Source: JAGLCW01 sp964427915
Lineage (GTDB): Bacteria; Caldisericota; Caldisericia; UBA6126
Direction: 5' to 3'
NCBI GenBank assembly: GCA_964427915.1
Contig: CAYRWA010000058.1
Location: 1-64,000, forward strand
DNA: 64,000 bases
Below the pieces are notes generated by a model. The model was not told the origin of the DNA, ran no database searches, and saw nothing but the letters and a program-made list of their open reading frames with translations. Both the position numbers and the translations under genes were made by a program. How positions within the stretch are numbered: position 1 is the stretch's first letter; each line of letters opens with the position of its first letter. Of this stretch, positions 17,731 to 25,966 are shown piece after piece.

Positions 17731-18201
17731 TTATAATATTGATGTCCAAAGACGTAGTTCCGATATATAATCCTGGGAAACGCCCAAATGCTGAAGCTGT
17801 TTCACTAAGCTATTAATGTATTGCGAAGAAGCTTGGTCATATTGGCAGGATAAGGACCGAAAGAAAAAGACTTCAAAGTAAAGTTGGTTGGCCTTCTTAG
17901 AGGCATGAACGTTTTCATTTTGAGCAGAAGGAAGTGAAAATATGGTTTGTTTTTCTTTCACCATTGGTGAAAAATACTCCTTTGCCCAAGTAGTTAAAGA
18001 ATCATGATCGTTTTGATCTACTTTCCAAACAACGCCATATACCTTTGCATAAAAAGAAGGCTGTATATTTGCCACACCATTAACATTAATGTGAAAACGA
18101 TAGTGTTCACAAACCCCAACACAATACATTACAGCTTTTGGGCATATACTATGCATAAAATGAGGAACCATTTCGACGCCATAGCTAAAATATAGATACA
18201 T
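17731..18201 (-). CDS. Gamma-glutamylcyclotransferase-like (AIG2/GGCT fold) protein, catalytic Glu missing
   Basis: 156 aa. The N-terminus YLYFSYGVEM corresponds to the YFAYGSNM substrate loop of the GGCT family. Then YRFHINVNGVANIQPS and VYGVVWKVDQND match the conserved core (F-N, G-x-A-N, V-x-G-V-x-x-x-V-x-x-x-D). At the position of the catalytic glutamate (family pattern L-D-x-x-E-G) this protein has LTTWAK, with Ala73 aligned to Glu. The C-terminal 60 residues (ASSQYINSLVKQLQHLGVSQDYI) form the helical tail seen in bacterial relatives. It probably is not an active cyclotransferase. It forms a two-gene unit with the TspO-like gene and diverges from the gene at 18242 across only 40 bases. 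Confidence 0.7.
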   Translation of the reverse strand: MYLYFSYGVEMVPHFMHSICPKAVMYCVGVCEHYRFHINVNGVANIQPSFYAKVYGVVWKVDQNDHDSLTTWAKEYFSPMVKEKQTIFSLPSAQNENVHASKKANQLYFEVFFFRSLSCQYDQASSQYINSLVKQLQHLGVSQDYISELRLWTSIL

Positions 18202-18208
18202 ATGTAAA

Positions 18209-18228
18209 TTTTACCTATAATGGTAAAA
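18209..18228. promoter_or_regulatory. Palindrome over a TATAAT box between divergent genes
   Basis: TTTTACC (18209-18215) and GGTAAAA (18222-18228) are perfect inverted arms around TATAAT (18216-18221). The gap between the divergent starts at 18201 (-) and 18242 (+) is only 40 bases, so this could be an operator and shared promoter. Confidence 0.4.
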
Positions 18229-18241
18229 AAAGAAAAGTAAT

Positions 18242-19555
18242 ATGAAAAAAATGATGTGGTACGCAAAAGACCGAATGAGAATGTCTTTATTTCGTGTTAA
18301 TGGTTGGTTTATCTTGCTTTTCGTCTTTGTTTTTTTGAGTTTTTCTTATCTTTGGTGGCTTACATCTCCCCATTATGCAGTGTATGTCATGAAGTCAGCA
18401 CTAGAAAAGAGGGATTATCAACAGTTTCAATCCGTTTGTGATGTGAATTCCTTATCGATTCTTCTTTCCAAGGAGTTGGACATTATTCAGCAGCTCCAAG
18501 GCCAAACATACCCTTTTTTAGACGAAGTTTTCCCACAAAATGATACATCTATTACGGATCATTCTCTTTTTTACGAAAAGCTTATTCGTGACATTGTATC
18601 CAAAAACGATTACTTTTTAGGTAATGTTAATGGTTCTTATCGATCTTTAATGCAATATCTTGCACTTCATAACCTGTATACCGATTTTAAACCTATCAAT
18701 GCGAAATTGACCCACACCCGAACTTCAGCTATTGCTTATATCCCTTTCAACGATCAAAACAATCAATGTGTTTTCTATATTCACCTTATCCTACAAAAAG
18801 GAAAAAATAAACGGTGGAATCTTAAGAGAGTAGCCAATCTAGCTACGCTAATTCAATGGATACAAGAGAATCCTATTGCATCGGATGATGGATCTTATAC
18901 TAACACACAAACATTGATCAACGAGATGATTAACAATCCTGCTATTTTTACCCTGTTTTACTCCAATGCGATTCGATCTGTAGAGACGTTTTTATCCTAT
19001 TCGTTTCGTGTTACGAATTATGTGTATGCTGTCGATGTACTTGAAAAACAGGAATACATTCTTCTTGAAAAAAATCATGAAAACGATGTTCGATTCAAAT
19101 TTGTCCAAGATGACTCTTTGGGTTTTCCGTTGGAAAAACGTGAAGCATACCTATCAAAAGGTACTATTTACTATCATCAGTCAGCTCAAGAAGGATGGAT
19201 TACTATTGACGAAGAGTCAGCATCTTTACATTTGATTCACGCGCCAGCAGATTTTATGAAAAGCATGATTGTCAGTAAAGAACCTTCTCAAATAGTGAAG
19301 ATGACGAAAGAGGATATTGAGGCATCAGAAACTGTATCCAAGTTTTGGAATCGTTCGGATTATGAAACTGCTATACAGTGCACTTGGAAAGGAAAAGAAC
19401 CGGTTGTGTGGTATCTTTTTTTTACATCCCAAGACCACCTTTTGGGGGGTGTATTTGATTATTCGCAAGAGCACAAAAAGAAAGTAACAACGATGATGTT
19501 TGAACGAGTGAATGAAGAATTTTACTTCCATTTGGATACGATCGTAGAAAAGTAG
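18242..19555 (+). CDS. Membrane-anchored DUF2939-like protein
   Basis: A 437-aa protein with a single N-terminal membrane helix (residues about 17-40). Directly after it comes the segment SPHYAVYVMKSALEKRDYQQFQSVCD, which matches the DUF2939 pattern (P-x-Y-x-x-x-x-l-x-x-A-l-x-x-r-D). The rest is predicted extracytoplasmic, mixed alpha/beta, and rich in aromatic and charged residues, with no catalytic motif. A candidate -10 box (18216-18221) lies 20 bases upstream and there is no Shine-Dalgarno site. The last bases of the gene form part of a terminator shared with dnaJ. Function unknown. Confidence 0.7.
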   Translation: MKKMMWYAKDRMRMSLFRVNGWFILLFVFVFLSFSYLWWLTSPHYAVYVMKSALEKRDYQQFQSVCDVNSLSILLSKELDIIQQLQGQTYPFLDEVFPQNDTSITDHSLFYEKLIRDIVSKNDYFLGNVNGSYRSLMQYLALHNLYTDFKPINAKLTHTRTSAIAYIPFNDQNNQCVFYIHLILQKGKNKRWNLKRVANLATLIQWIQENPIASDDGSYTNTQTLINEMINNPAIFTLFYSNAIRSVETFLSYSFRVTNYVYAVDVLEKQEYILLEKNHENDVRFKFVQDDSLGFPLEKREAYLSKGTIYYHQSAQEGWITIDEESASLHLIHAPADFMKSMIVSKEPSQIVKMTKEDIEASETVSKFWNRSDYETAIQCTWKGKEPVVWYLFFTSQDHLLGGVFDYSQEHKKKVTTMMFERVNEEFYFHLDTIVEK

Positions 19556-19599
19556 AGCTAAAGAATACGTTTTACCAAGTATTCTTTAGCTCTACTTTT
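19548..19599. terminator. Bidirectional terminator between the DUF2939-like gene and dnaJ
   Basis: Perfect 21-bp inverted repeat (arms 19548-19568 and 19579-19599, loop of 10 bases) between convergent genes. The left arm includes the stop codon of the + strand gene. A-rich and T-rich ends suit both directions. Confidence 0.85.
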
Positions 19600-19617
19600 C
19601 TCTTTATTGGAAGTAGG

Positions 19618-20735
19618 TTATTTTTTTGACAATGTCAGATCGATGTCTTCCAATGCTTTTCTTTGATTTTTATTGAGTACTTTTGCTGCTGGGATGTCAA
19701 CAATAATAGTAACAACAAGGTCATCTCGGCGATTTCTTCGATTAGGTAACCCTTTTCCTTTCAATACAACCTCTTCTCCAGACGGAGTCCCTGGCAAGAT
19801 TTTCATTTTTTCAGAACCTTCAATGGTAGGGATGGTTACGGTTGTGCCCAAAATTGCTTTTGTAAAAGGAACATGACAGCTGAAGAGGAGTTTGGATCCA
19901 TCTTTCTTAAATCGGGAATCTGACTTATACCGCACGGTTACAATTAGATCAGCAACAGACCCACCATTAATTCCAGCATTGCCATAGCCAGGATATCGTA
20001 TTTTTGTTCCCTCTGGAATAGAAGGGGGGATATCGAGTTCTATAGTGGATTCTTTACGTACGCGTCCAAAACCTTTGCAAGCAGGACATTTTTCTTTAAT
20101 AACTTTTCCAGTACCTTCACACGTGGGACATTCGGAGATCGAATTCACGACACCGAAGAAGCTTTGCTGTTGTTGCTGGATATAGCCACTGCCTTTGCAG
20201 GTTGAACAGGTAGTTGGGGCAGTACCTTTCTTGGCACCTGAACCACCACAAGAATCGCAAACAACAAAACGTTCAAGGCTTATCTTTATTTTCTTGCCTT
20301 GTATGGCTTCTTTGAAGGTGACATCTGTGGTAAAAAGAATATTGCTCCCAGGCCGACCCATAGGTTTTGCACGATATTGCTGACGGGCACCACCACCAAA
20401 GGCACTGAATATGTCATCGAAAATGCTACCTGAACCAGAAAACCCAGATTGTCGGAAAAAGTCATTCATGTTTGAAGAAGAACCTTCTCCATAGCTTCCT
20501 GAACCAGGGGTTTCGTGGAGACCCGCTGCGCCGTACATATCGTATTTCTGTTTTTTTTTGGATCACTGAGTACGTCATATGCTTCGTTGATTTCCGTCAT
20601 TTTTTGAGTAGCATCTGCATCCTTATTAACATCCGGGTGATACTTCATGACTAATCTTCGATAGGCACTCTTTATTTCATTAGAGGTGGCATTGCGATCC
20701 ACCTCTAATATTTCATAAAAATCTTTATTTGCCAA
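19618..20735 (-). CDS. dnaJ: Chaperone DnaJ, read through a -1 frameshift
   Basis: Co-chaperone that stimulates DnaK. The gene is in two frames. Residues 1-62 (J domain with YHPDVNK, HPD intact) run from 20735. The rest (G/F region, then CDSCGGSG, CSTCKGSG, CPTCEGTG and CPACKGFG zinc repeats, and the C-terminal substrate domains) continues in the -1 frame from base 20550 to the stop at 19618. Joined, they give 372 aa, the usual length. The break is at nine consecutive A (20559-20551) ending in A-AAA-AAC, after DPKK where relatives read DPKKKQKYDMYG. Possible explanations are programmed -1 frameshifting, RNA polymerase slippage, a sequencing error in the homopolymer, or a real mutation. Without a shift, frame 0 makes only an 89-aa J-domain peptide. 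It is third in the grpE-dnaK-dnaJ unit. Confidence 0.88.
20550..20559 (-). other. Poly(A) slippery site in dnaJ
   Basis: Nine A followed by C on the minus strand. In the J-domain frame it reads CCA AAA AAA AAC, which contains the heptamer A-AAA-AAC. A one-base backward slip, or one extra A in the RNA, places CAG AAA TAC in frame and restores DnaJ. Confidence 0.7.
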
Positions 20736-20757
20736 TGTTGTTACCTACAATTCTTTT

Positions 20758-22620
20758 TTAGATTTCTTTTGCTTGTCCTTCAGCAGTGTCTTTTGGGTCC
20801 TCGGAATCTGTTGAATCTTCACTTGGAGTGCCTTCGGAAGATTGGTCAGCAGCAGAAGCATCTGCAGCTTCTTGTTGATAAATCTTTTCACCAACTTTTC
20901 CAATTAGGTTGGAAACTTCATCCATCAATTGGTTGATTTCTTCAGTATCTTTGTCTTCCTTTAATGCTTTCTCAAGCTCATCAATCTTATCATTGGCTGC
21001 TTTGAGATCTGTTGGATCTGCTTTTTCTTCTAGGTCTTTCATACTCTTTCTTGCAGAGTAAACAAGAGAATCGGCCTTGTTTCGAACTTCAATCGATTCT
21101 GCTCTCTTTTTATCTTGATCAGAAAACTTTTCTGCTTCTTTTTTCATCTTATCAATTTCTTCATCGGTAAGTTTGTTGGCATTGGTGATAGTAATATGTT
21201 GTTCTTTATTGGTAGCTTTATCTTTTGCTTTTACAGTTAAAATGCCGTTTGCATCAATGGAAAAAGTAACTTCAATTTGAGGTAAGCCTCTAGGTGCTGG
21301 AGGTATACCATCTAAAATAAAACGACCCAAGGATACATTGTCTGTAGCCATCGTTCGTTCTCCTTGTAAAACGTGGACCTCTACACTGCTCTGGTTGTCA
21401 GCAGCAGTGGAAAAGATTTGTGATTTCGAAATAGGAACAGAAGAATTTCTGTCGATCATTTTGGTGCAAATACCACCGAGAGTTTCAATACCTAGAGAGA
21501 GTGGCGTAACATCGACCAAAACAACATTTTTTACATCTCCTGTAATAATTCCACCCTGGATGGCAGCACCCATCGCTACACATTCCATTGGATCAATGCC
21601 TCGTTCAATTTTCTTGCCCATATAATCTTCAATAATCTTTTGCACGATGGGCATTCTTGTAGGACCTCCAACGAGTATGATTTTATCAATATTTTGCGGG
21701 GTGAAGTCGCCATCTTTTAAGGCTTGTTCCATGGGTCCTTTGATTTTGTCGACGATTGGTTTTACTAGCTGCTCGAGTTTCGAACGGGTAATTTTGATAT
21801 TGAGATGTTGAGGGGTGTTGTTTGCATCTACCGTAATGAAGGGGAGGTTAATATCGGTTTCGAGTGTTGTAGACAGTTCTATTTTTGCCTTCTCCACAGC
21901 TTCGTATAATCTATAATGGTTTGATTTGTCTTTACGTAAATCAATACCTGTATCTTTTTGAAACTGATCACAGACATAATCAAACAATGCTTTGTCCATA
22001 TCTGTTCCGCCTAGGTTTGTATCTCCAGAAGTAGAAGATACTTCAAAAACACCACCACCAAAATCCATGATGGTGACATCCAGAGTTCCTCCACCTAAGT
22101 CTACAACCATAATTTTCATGTTGACATCTGCTTTATCCAAACCATATGCAAAAGCAGCTGCTGTTGGTTCATTTACTAATCGTTTTACTTCAAGGCCTGC
22201 AATCGAGCCAGCGTCTTTTGTTGCTTGTCGCTGGTCGTCATTAAAATAAGCAGGTACAGTGATAACAGCTTGAGAAATGGCTTCCCCTAAGTAGGCTTCT
22301 GCATCTTTTTTAATTTTTTGCAAAATGAAGGCAGAGATTTGTTGGGGTGTGTATTCTTTTCCATGCACTGTAACTTTTTCTTTCGTTCCCATTAGTCGTT
22401 TAATGCCAGTAATAGTACCTTCAGAATTCAACGCAGCTTGTCTACGAGCTGGTTCTCCAACTAACATTTGACCATCTTTTGTAAAGGAAACGTAAGAGGG
22501 GGTTGTTTTACCCCCAACACTAGTACCTTCAGCAGCTGGCACGATGGTTGGTTTGCCACCAATCATAACAGCAGCAGCGGAATTTGAGGTTCCAAGGTCA
22601 ATTCCAATTATTTTAGACAT
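20758..22620 (-). CDS. dnaK: Molecular chaperone DnaK (Hsp70)
   Basis: 620-aa Hsp70. The nucleotide-binding domain begins IIGIDLGTSNSAAAVM and carries VVDLGGGTLDV and ILVGGPTRMP. The linker region reads VVLVDVTPLSLGIE. The substrate domain has ERTMATDN and FSIDANGILTVKAKDK. The lid ends in an acidic D/S/E-rich tail. The N-terminus has GTSNSAAAV rather than the more usual GTTNS, a minor variant. AGGAGG lies 7 bases upstream. It stands 11 bases after grpE and 22 bases before dnaJ. No hrcA gene or CIRCE operator is visible, so heat-shock control must differ or act from elsewhere. Confidence 0.97.
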   Translation of the reverse strand: MSKIIGIDLGTSNSAAAVMIGGKPTIVPAAEGTSVGGKTTPSYVSFTKDGQMLVGEPARRQAALNSEGTITGIKRLMGTKEKVTVHGKEYTPQQISAFILQKIKKDAEAYLGEAISQAVITVPAYFNDDQRQATKDAGSIAGLEVKRLVNEPTAAAFAYGLDKADVNMKIMVVDLGGGTLDVTIMDFGGGVFEVSSTSGDTNLGGTDMDKALFDYVCDQFQKDTGIDLRKDKSNHYRLYEAVEKAKIELSTTLETDINLPFITVDANNTPQHLNIKITRSKLEQLVKPIVDKIKGPMEQALKDGDFTPQNIDKIILVGGPTRMPIVQKIIEDYMGKKIERGIDPMECVAMGAAIQGGIITGDVKNVVLVDVTPLSLGIETLGGICTKMIDRNSSVPISKSQIFSTAADNQSSVEVHVLQGERTMATDNVSLGRFILDGIPPAPRGLPQIEVTFSIDANGILTVKAKDKATNKEQHITITNANKLTDEEIDKMKKEAEKFSDQDKKRAESIEVRNKADSLVYSARKSMKDLEEKADPTDLKAANDKIDELEKALKEDKDTEEINQLMDEVSNLIGKVGEKIYQQEAADASAADQSSEGTPSEDSTDSEDPKDTAEGQAKEI

Positions 22621-22631
22621 ATTATATCCTC

Positions 22632-23219
22632 CTATTGTGAGACGTTTTCTATATCATTATTATTCCCAACCTTAGCATCTTTTTGCGAGGGATGGGAATG
22701 TGGCTTTTTATTAACAATAACCAAAGAGGGGCGTATAATTTTACCATTAAACTCATATCCTGTTCGTAATTCTTCAACTACAACATTATCCCCAAAGGAA
22801 TCCAATGATACCATTCCTCCAATTTCTTGGGTATTAGGGTCAAACGGTTTTCCGATGCAGGAAAGAGAAACCAGATTCATTTCTTGGATAGATTTGGTGA
22901 CTTCTTTCATGATCATCTCAATACCTTTGTGAATGGATTCAATATTACCCGTTGTTTCGGAGGCTTTGTGAATGCGAGTGAGATTGTCATATACATTAAG
23001 CAGATGGGAAGAAATACTTGCAACCAAAGAACACTTGGCATTTTCACGATCTTTATCTGCACTGAATCGAATGTGTTGAATCTCTTTCATTAACGATCGA
23101 TTAGCCTCAATGGCTTCTTTATGTAGAAGTAACAATTCTGCATAATCATTATTAATGTTCTCTATATAAGAACCAGTTGCATCAATTACATCAATAGCTG
23201 TTTTCTTTTTTCGAAACAT
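22632..23219 (-). CDS. grpE: Nucleotide exchange factor GrpE
   Basis: 195 aa. GrpE releases ADP from DnaK. The N-terminal half is a long coiled-coil helix (ELLLLHKEAIEANRSLMKEI). The C-terminal beta domain has the GrpE pattern GKPFDPNTQEIGGMVS, then VVEELRTGYEFNGKIIRPSLVIV. The tail is polar and ends PHSHPSQKDAKVG. GGAGAG lies upstream of the ATG. The 98-base leader holds a CCCAA-TTGGG inverted repeat (23244-23257) and long A/T tracts but no CIRCE. It is the first gene of the chaperone unit. Confidence 0.93.
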   Translation of the reverse strand: MFRKKKTAIDVIDATGSYIENINNDYAELLLLHKEAIEANRSLMKEIQHIRFSADKDRENAKCSLVASISSHLLNVYDNLTRIHKASETTGNIESIHKGIEMIMKEVTKSIQEMNLVSLSCIGKPFDPNTQEIGGMVSLDSFGDNVVVEELRTGYEFNGKIIRPSLVIVNKKPHSHPSQKDAKVGNNNDIENVSQ

Positions 23220-23317
23220 AGTTCTCTCCTCAATGAAAATGTACCCAATTTTTTGGGAGAAATGAAAAAAAATGAAAAAAAAGTGACTTTTTCTTCATGA
23301 AAAGGAATTGACCAAAA

Positions 23318-23797
23318 TTACTGATTGGCGGAAAGTAGATGGAGAAGATTATCCATGGAGGGTAGTTCTTCGCTTTCCCAGGTCCATAGAATAACCCGAT
23401 TGGGGTCTAGTAAAAATGTTTTTCTAGCAGGTTCGGAGGCTTTTATGTTAAAAAAAGAAAAGGTGCGAAGTGCATGAATTTGTTCGAATAATTTTTTATC
23501 CGGAATAGAAAGGATAGGGAAAAAATCAAACACCTCTCCTTTTAGTTTTTTCATCGAGGAAGGAGTATCAGCACTAAGAGCTACAAATTTCAAACGATTT
23601 GTTAAAGACGGTTCGTTATGGCAAATATCCTCATACAAATCTTTGTATAACCAAATGCGATGCTGATCTTTTTTTGAGAACAGTGATACAAGAACGAACG
23701 CCACACAATAACATTTCTCAAGAGAGTTGTTTGTAAAAATGTCACCTTGAAATGTCTCAAAGAAAAAATTGGGAAACGTAGGATGTTGTTTACTCAT
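23318..23797 (-). CDS. Degenerate peroxiredoxin-like protein
   Basis: 159 aa from the ATG at 23797; a longer reading from 23824 is possible. Thioredoxin-fold features recall AhpC/TSA proteins: FPNFFFETFQGD at the N-terminus, FVALSADTPSSMKKLKGEVFDFFPILSIPDKKLFEQ in two adjoining segments, and FLLDPNRVILWTWE. The T-x-x-C peroxidatic motif is absent; its place reads VLVSLFSKKDQ. It is therefore unlikely to be a peroxidase and may be a partner or regulator of the true peroxiredoxin. Its start overlaps the upstream peroxiredoxin stop in an ATGAGTAA arrangement. Confidence 0.6.
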   Translation of the reverse strand: MSKQHPTFPNFFFETFQGDIFTNNSLEKCYCVAFVLVSLFSKKDQHRIWLYKDLYEDICHNEPSLTNRLKFVALSADTPSSMKKLKGEVFDFFPILSIPDKKLFEQIHALRTFSFFNIKASEPARKTFLLDPNRVILWTWESEELPSMDNLLHLLSANQ

Positions 23798-24305
23798 TTG
23801 GAGTGGTAGGCTGGTCTCCTTCATGCAAACCCTTTAGTACATCCAAGATTTCTTCAGCGTGTGTTGCAATTCTCACATCTGTGGAATGATATCGAATGAT
23901 TCCCTTTGGATCAATAATATAGGTTGTTCTTTTAACGCCGACACATTTTGCATCATCCGTTCTTTTTACGCCCCATGCATTGTATTTCTTAATGGCATCT
24001 CTTTCCGTATCACTCAATAATAATATGTCCTTGAACGAATGTTTCTGAATAAAATTTATATGACTTTTCACAGAGTTTCTGCTTATACCAACAATTTTTG
24101 CTCCCAATGCATCAAAGTGATCAATACGTTCAGTAAAGTGTCTAATAAAACGGACACAAGAAGGCGTATTGTCTCGCGGGTAAAAAAACAAAACAAGCCA
24201 TTTTCCACTGAAACTTTTCAATGATACGACTTCATCATCTTGGTTTGGCAACTGAAAATCAGGTGCTTTTGATCCTATGGACAATTTATGTATAGGTGCA
24301 GTCAT
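23790..24305 (-). CDS. Peroxiredoxin, BCP/PrxQ type
   Basis: 171-aa thiol peroxidase that reduces hydrogen and organic peroxides. It shows GSKAPDFQLPNQDD, then LVLFFYPRDNTPSCVRF with the peroxidatic Cys in TPSC, then VGISRNSVKSHINFIQKH and TYIIDPKGIIRY. The resolving Cys that many PrxQ proteins have five residues later is absent (CVRFIR), so it may be 1-Cys or use a distant Cys. AAGGAGG lies 7 bases before the ATG. It is co-transcribed with a degenerate homologue, upstream of grpE. Confidence 0.9.
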   Translation of the reverse strand: MTAPIHKLSIGSKAPDFQLPNQDDEVVSLKSFSGKWLVLFFYPRDNTPSCVRFIRHFTERIDHFDALGAKIVGISRNSVKSHINFIQKHSFKDILLLSDTERDAIKKYNAWGVKRTDDAKCVGVKRTTYIIDPKGIIRYHSTDVRIATHAEEILDVLKGLHEGDQPTTPNE

Positions 24306-24393
24306 GAATCTTCCTCCTTTGAATGAAAATGGTTTTTACTATTATACCTGAGAAAAGCCTTCATAGAAATATCTAAACAAAACGGTAACGAAA

Positions 24394-24410
24394 GTGTTAC
24401 GAAATAACAC
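24394..24410. promoter_or_regulatory. Inverted repeat upstream of ackA (candidate operator)
   Basis: GTGTTA (24394-24399) and TAACAC (24405-24410) flank CGAAA. A related half (GGTAACG) lies just upstream. A candidate extended -10 (TGTACAAT) lies at 24431-24438, about 20 bases downstream, so a regulator bound here could act on ackA or on the divergent peroxiredoxin gene. Confidence 0.4.
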
Positions 24411-24471
24411 TAAATTTTTGCATTTAAATATGTACAATTTATTTGTTTTATTTTTTTATTTGGAGGCTTTC

Positions 24472-25671
24472 ATGAAGGTACTGGTTTTAAATTGTGGCAG
24501 TTCTTCCATCAAATACAAATTGTATGCGATGGAGACTGAAAATGAGTTGGCGAGTGGTATAGTGGAACGTATAGGAATGAAAGAGGGTGGGTTTAAGTAC
24601 AAGAATGCAACGGGAAAAGAACTGAAGATTTCGCCCCCCATACCAACTCATACAGATGGATTGGACTTATTATTTCAGTATCTTTCTGACGACGAATATG
24701 GTGTCATAAAAAGTGTAGACGAAATAGAGGCAGTAGGTCATAGAGTTGTTCATGGCGGAGAGAATTTTGAAGCCTCCGTTGTTATTGAACAGCATGTTTT
24801 GGATGAAATTGAAAATTGCATCCCCTTAGCACCGCTCCACAATCCCGCTAATCTTCAAGGAATAAGGGCCTGCATCAACAAAATGCCAAAAACACCCCAG
24901 GTGGCTGTATTTGATACTGCATTTCATCAAACAATTCCTCAGCAAAACTATATATATCCCTTGCCCTATGAGCTTTATGAAGATAGAAAAATTCGACGGT
25001 ATGGTTTCCACGGCACTTCTCATCGGTTTGTTGCAAATGAATGTGCAAAACTCTTGAAGAGACCCCTTAATGAACTGAAAATTGTGACGTGTCATTTAGG
25101 AAATGGTAGTTCAATATGTGCTGTAAAGAATGGAAAATCCTTTGATACAACCATGGGTTTTACCCCTCTTGCTGGAGTAGAAATGGGAACCCGATGTGGT
25201 GATATTGATCCCTTTATACCTTTGTACCTTCAAAAAAACTATTCGATGAGTATTGACGAAGTGGATGATCTGATGAATAAACAATCAGGTTTTTTAGGTG
25301 TCACAGGTTTGTCATCAGATCTGCGAGATGTTACTGAGAAAGCAAAAGAAAACCATAAAAGATGCCTTTTGTCTTTGGATATCCTCTCCTACCAAGTGAA
25401 AAAATATGTAGGAGCATATGCTGCAGAAATGAATGGCTTAGATGCAGTTGTTTTCTGTGGTGGCGTTGGAGAGAACACAGAGGAAGTTCGCGAATGTAGT
25501 ATGAAAAACATGGACATTTTTGGAATTGAGTTAGATGATGATCGAAACTTTCCACATGCCCGAGTTACTCGTGAGATTTCAACGGATTCTTCACCAGTAA
25601 AAGTATATATTATCTTTACCAATGAAGAAATCATGATAGCTCGCGACGCGGTGATGCTTTGTGGAAAATAA
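24472..25671 (+). CDS. ackA: Acetate kinase
   Basis: 399 aa. It converts acetyl-phosphate and ADP to acetate and ATP. The N-terminus VLVLNCGSSSIKYKL is the phosphate-binding loop. VAVFDTAFHQTIP, YGFHGTSHRFV and CHLGNGSSI follow, then TMGFTPLAGVEMGTRCGDIDP and VVFCGGVGENTEEVRE. The start at 24472 is supported by GGAGG 5 bases upstream; longer readings have no support. No phosphotransacetylase gene is nearby. The 3' end overlaps gatC by 11 bases. Confidence 0.97.
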   Translation: MKVLVLNCGSSSIKYKLYAMETENELASGIVERIGMKEGGFKYKNATGKELKISPPIPTHTDGLDLLFQYLSDDEYGVIKSVDEIEAVGHRVVHGGENFEASVVIEQHVLDEIENCIPLAPLHNPANLQGIRACINKMPKTPQVAVFDTAFHQTIPQQNYIYPLPYELYEDRKIRRYGFHGTSHRFVANECAKLLKRPLNELKIVTCHLGNGSSICAVKNGKSFDTTMGFTPLAGVEMGTRCGDIDPFIPLYLQKNYSMSIDEVDDLMNKQSGFLGVTGLSSDLRDVTEKAKENHKRCLLSLDILSYQVKKYVGAYAAEMNGLDAVVFCGGVGENTEEVRECSMKNMDIFGIELDDDRNFPHARVTREISTDSSPVKVYIIFTNEEIMIARDAVMLCGK

Positions 25672-25966
25672 AGAAAGAAAAATAGATCAACATGCTTTAG
25701 ACTTATTGTGTAAAATGTCATCCATTGCTCTTACGCAAGACGAAGCAAATCAAATATTGGCCCAGTTAAACAAAATTGCTGATTTATTCGATCAGATATC
25801 TACCCATACGACCATGAAGGACGCTTTTTCTAGGCGCGCTAATCTAGTAGAGGACGATGTTCCTCAAGAGTTTCCTTCCGTTGATGAAATACTCCAGAAT
25901 GTTCCAACCGTAGAGGGCCATGCTGTTGTATGTCCTGTTATGAAGTTTCAGGGAACCAAAAAATGA
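25661..25966 (+). CDS. gatC: Asp-tRNA(Asn)/Glu-tRNA(Gln) amidotransferase subunit C
   Basis: 101-aa stabilising subunit of GatCAB. It shows the usual ALDLLCKMSSIALTQDEA start, ANQILAQLNKIADLFDQI, a D-D-V motif near the centre (LVEDDVPQEF) and a C-terminal VVCPVMKF. The start is a GTG inside the end of ackA, with no strong ribosome-binding site, which implies translational coupling. Presence of GatCAB suggests that Gln-tRNA and/or Asn-tRNA is made by amidation. Confidence 0.9.
   Translation: MENKERKIDQHALDLLCKMSSIALTQDEANQILAQLNKIADLFDQISTHTTMKDAFSRRANLVEDDVPQEFPSVDEILQNVPTVEGHAVVCPVMKFQGTKK

Noticed and set aside
19618..20538. Calling dnaJ a pseudogene or two separate genes
   Set aside because: The two parts join precisely at a slippery A run, all functional motifs are intact and total length is normal, so a frameshifted but expressed gene or a sequence error fits better.
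23244..23257. CCCAA-TTGGG inverted repeat as a CIRCE element
   Set aside because: Neither sequence nor 9-base spacing matches CIRCE; too short to assign.
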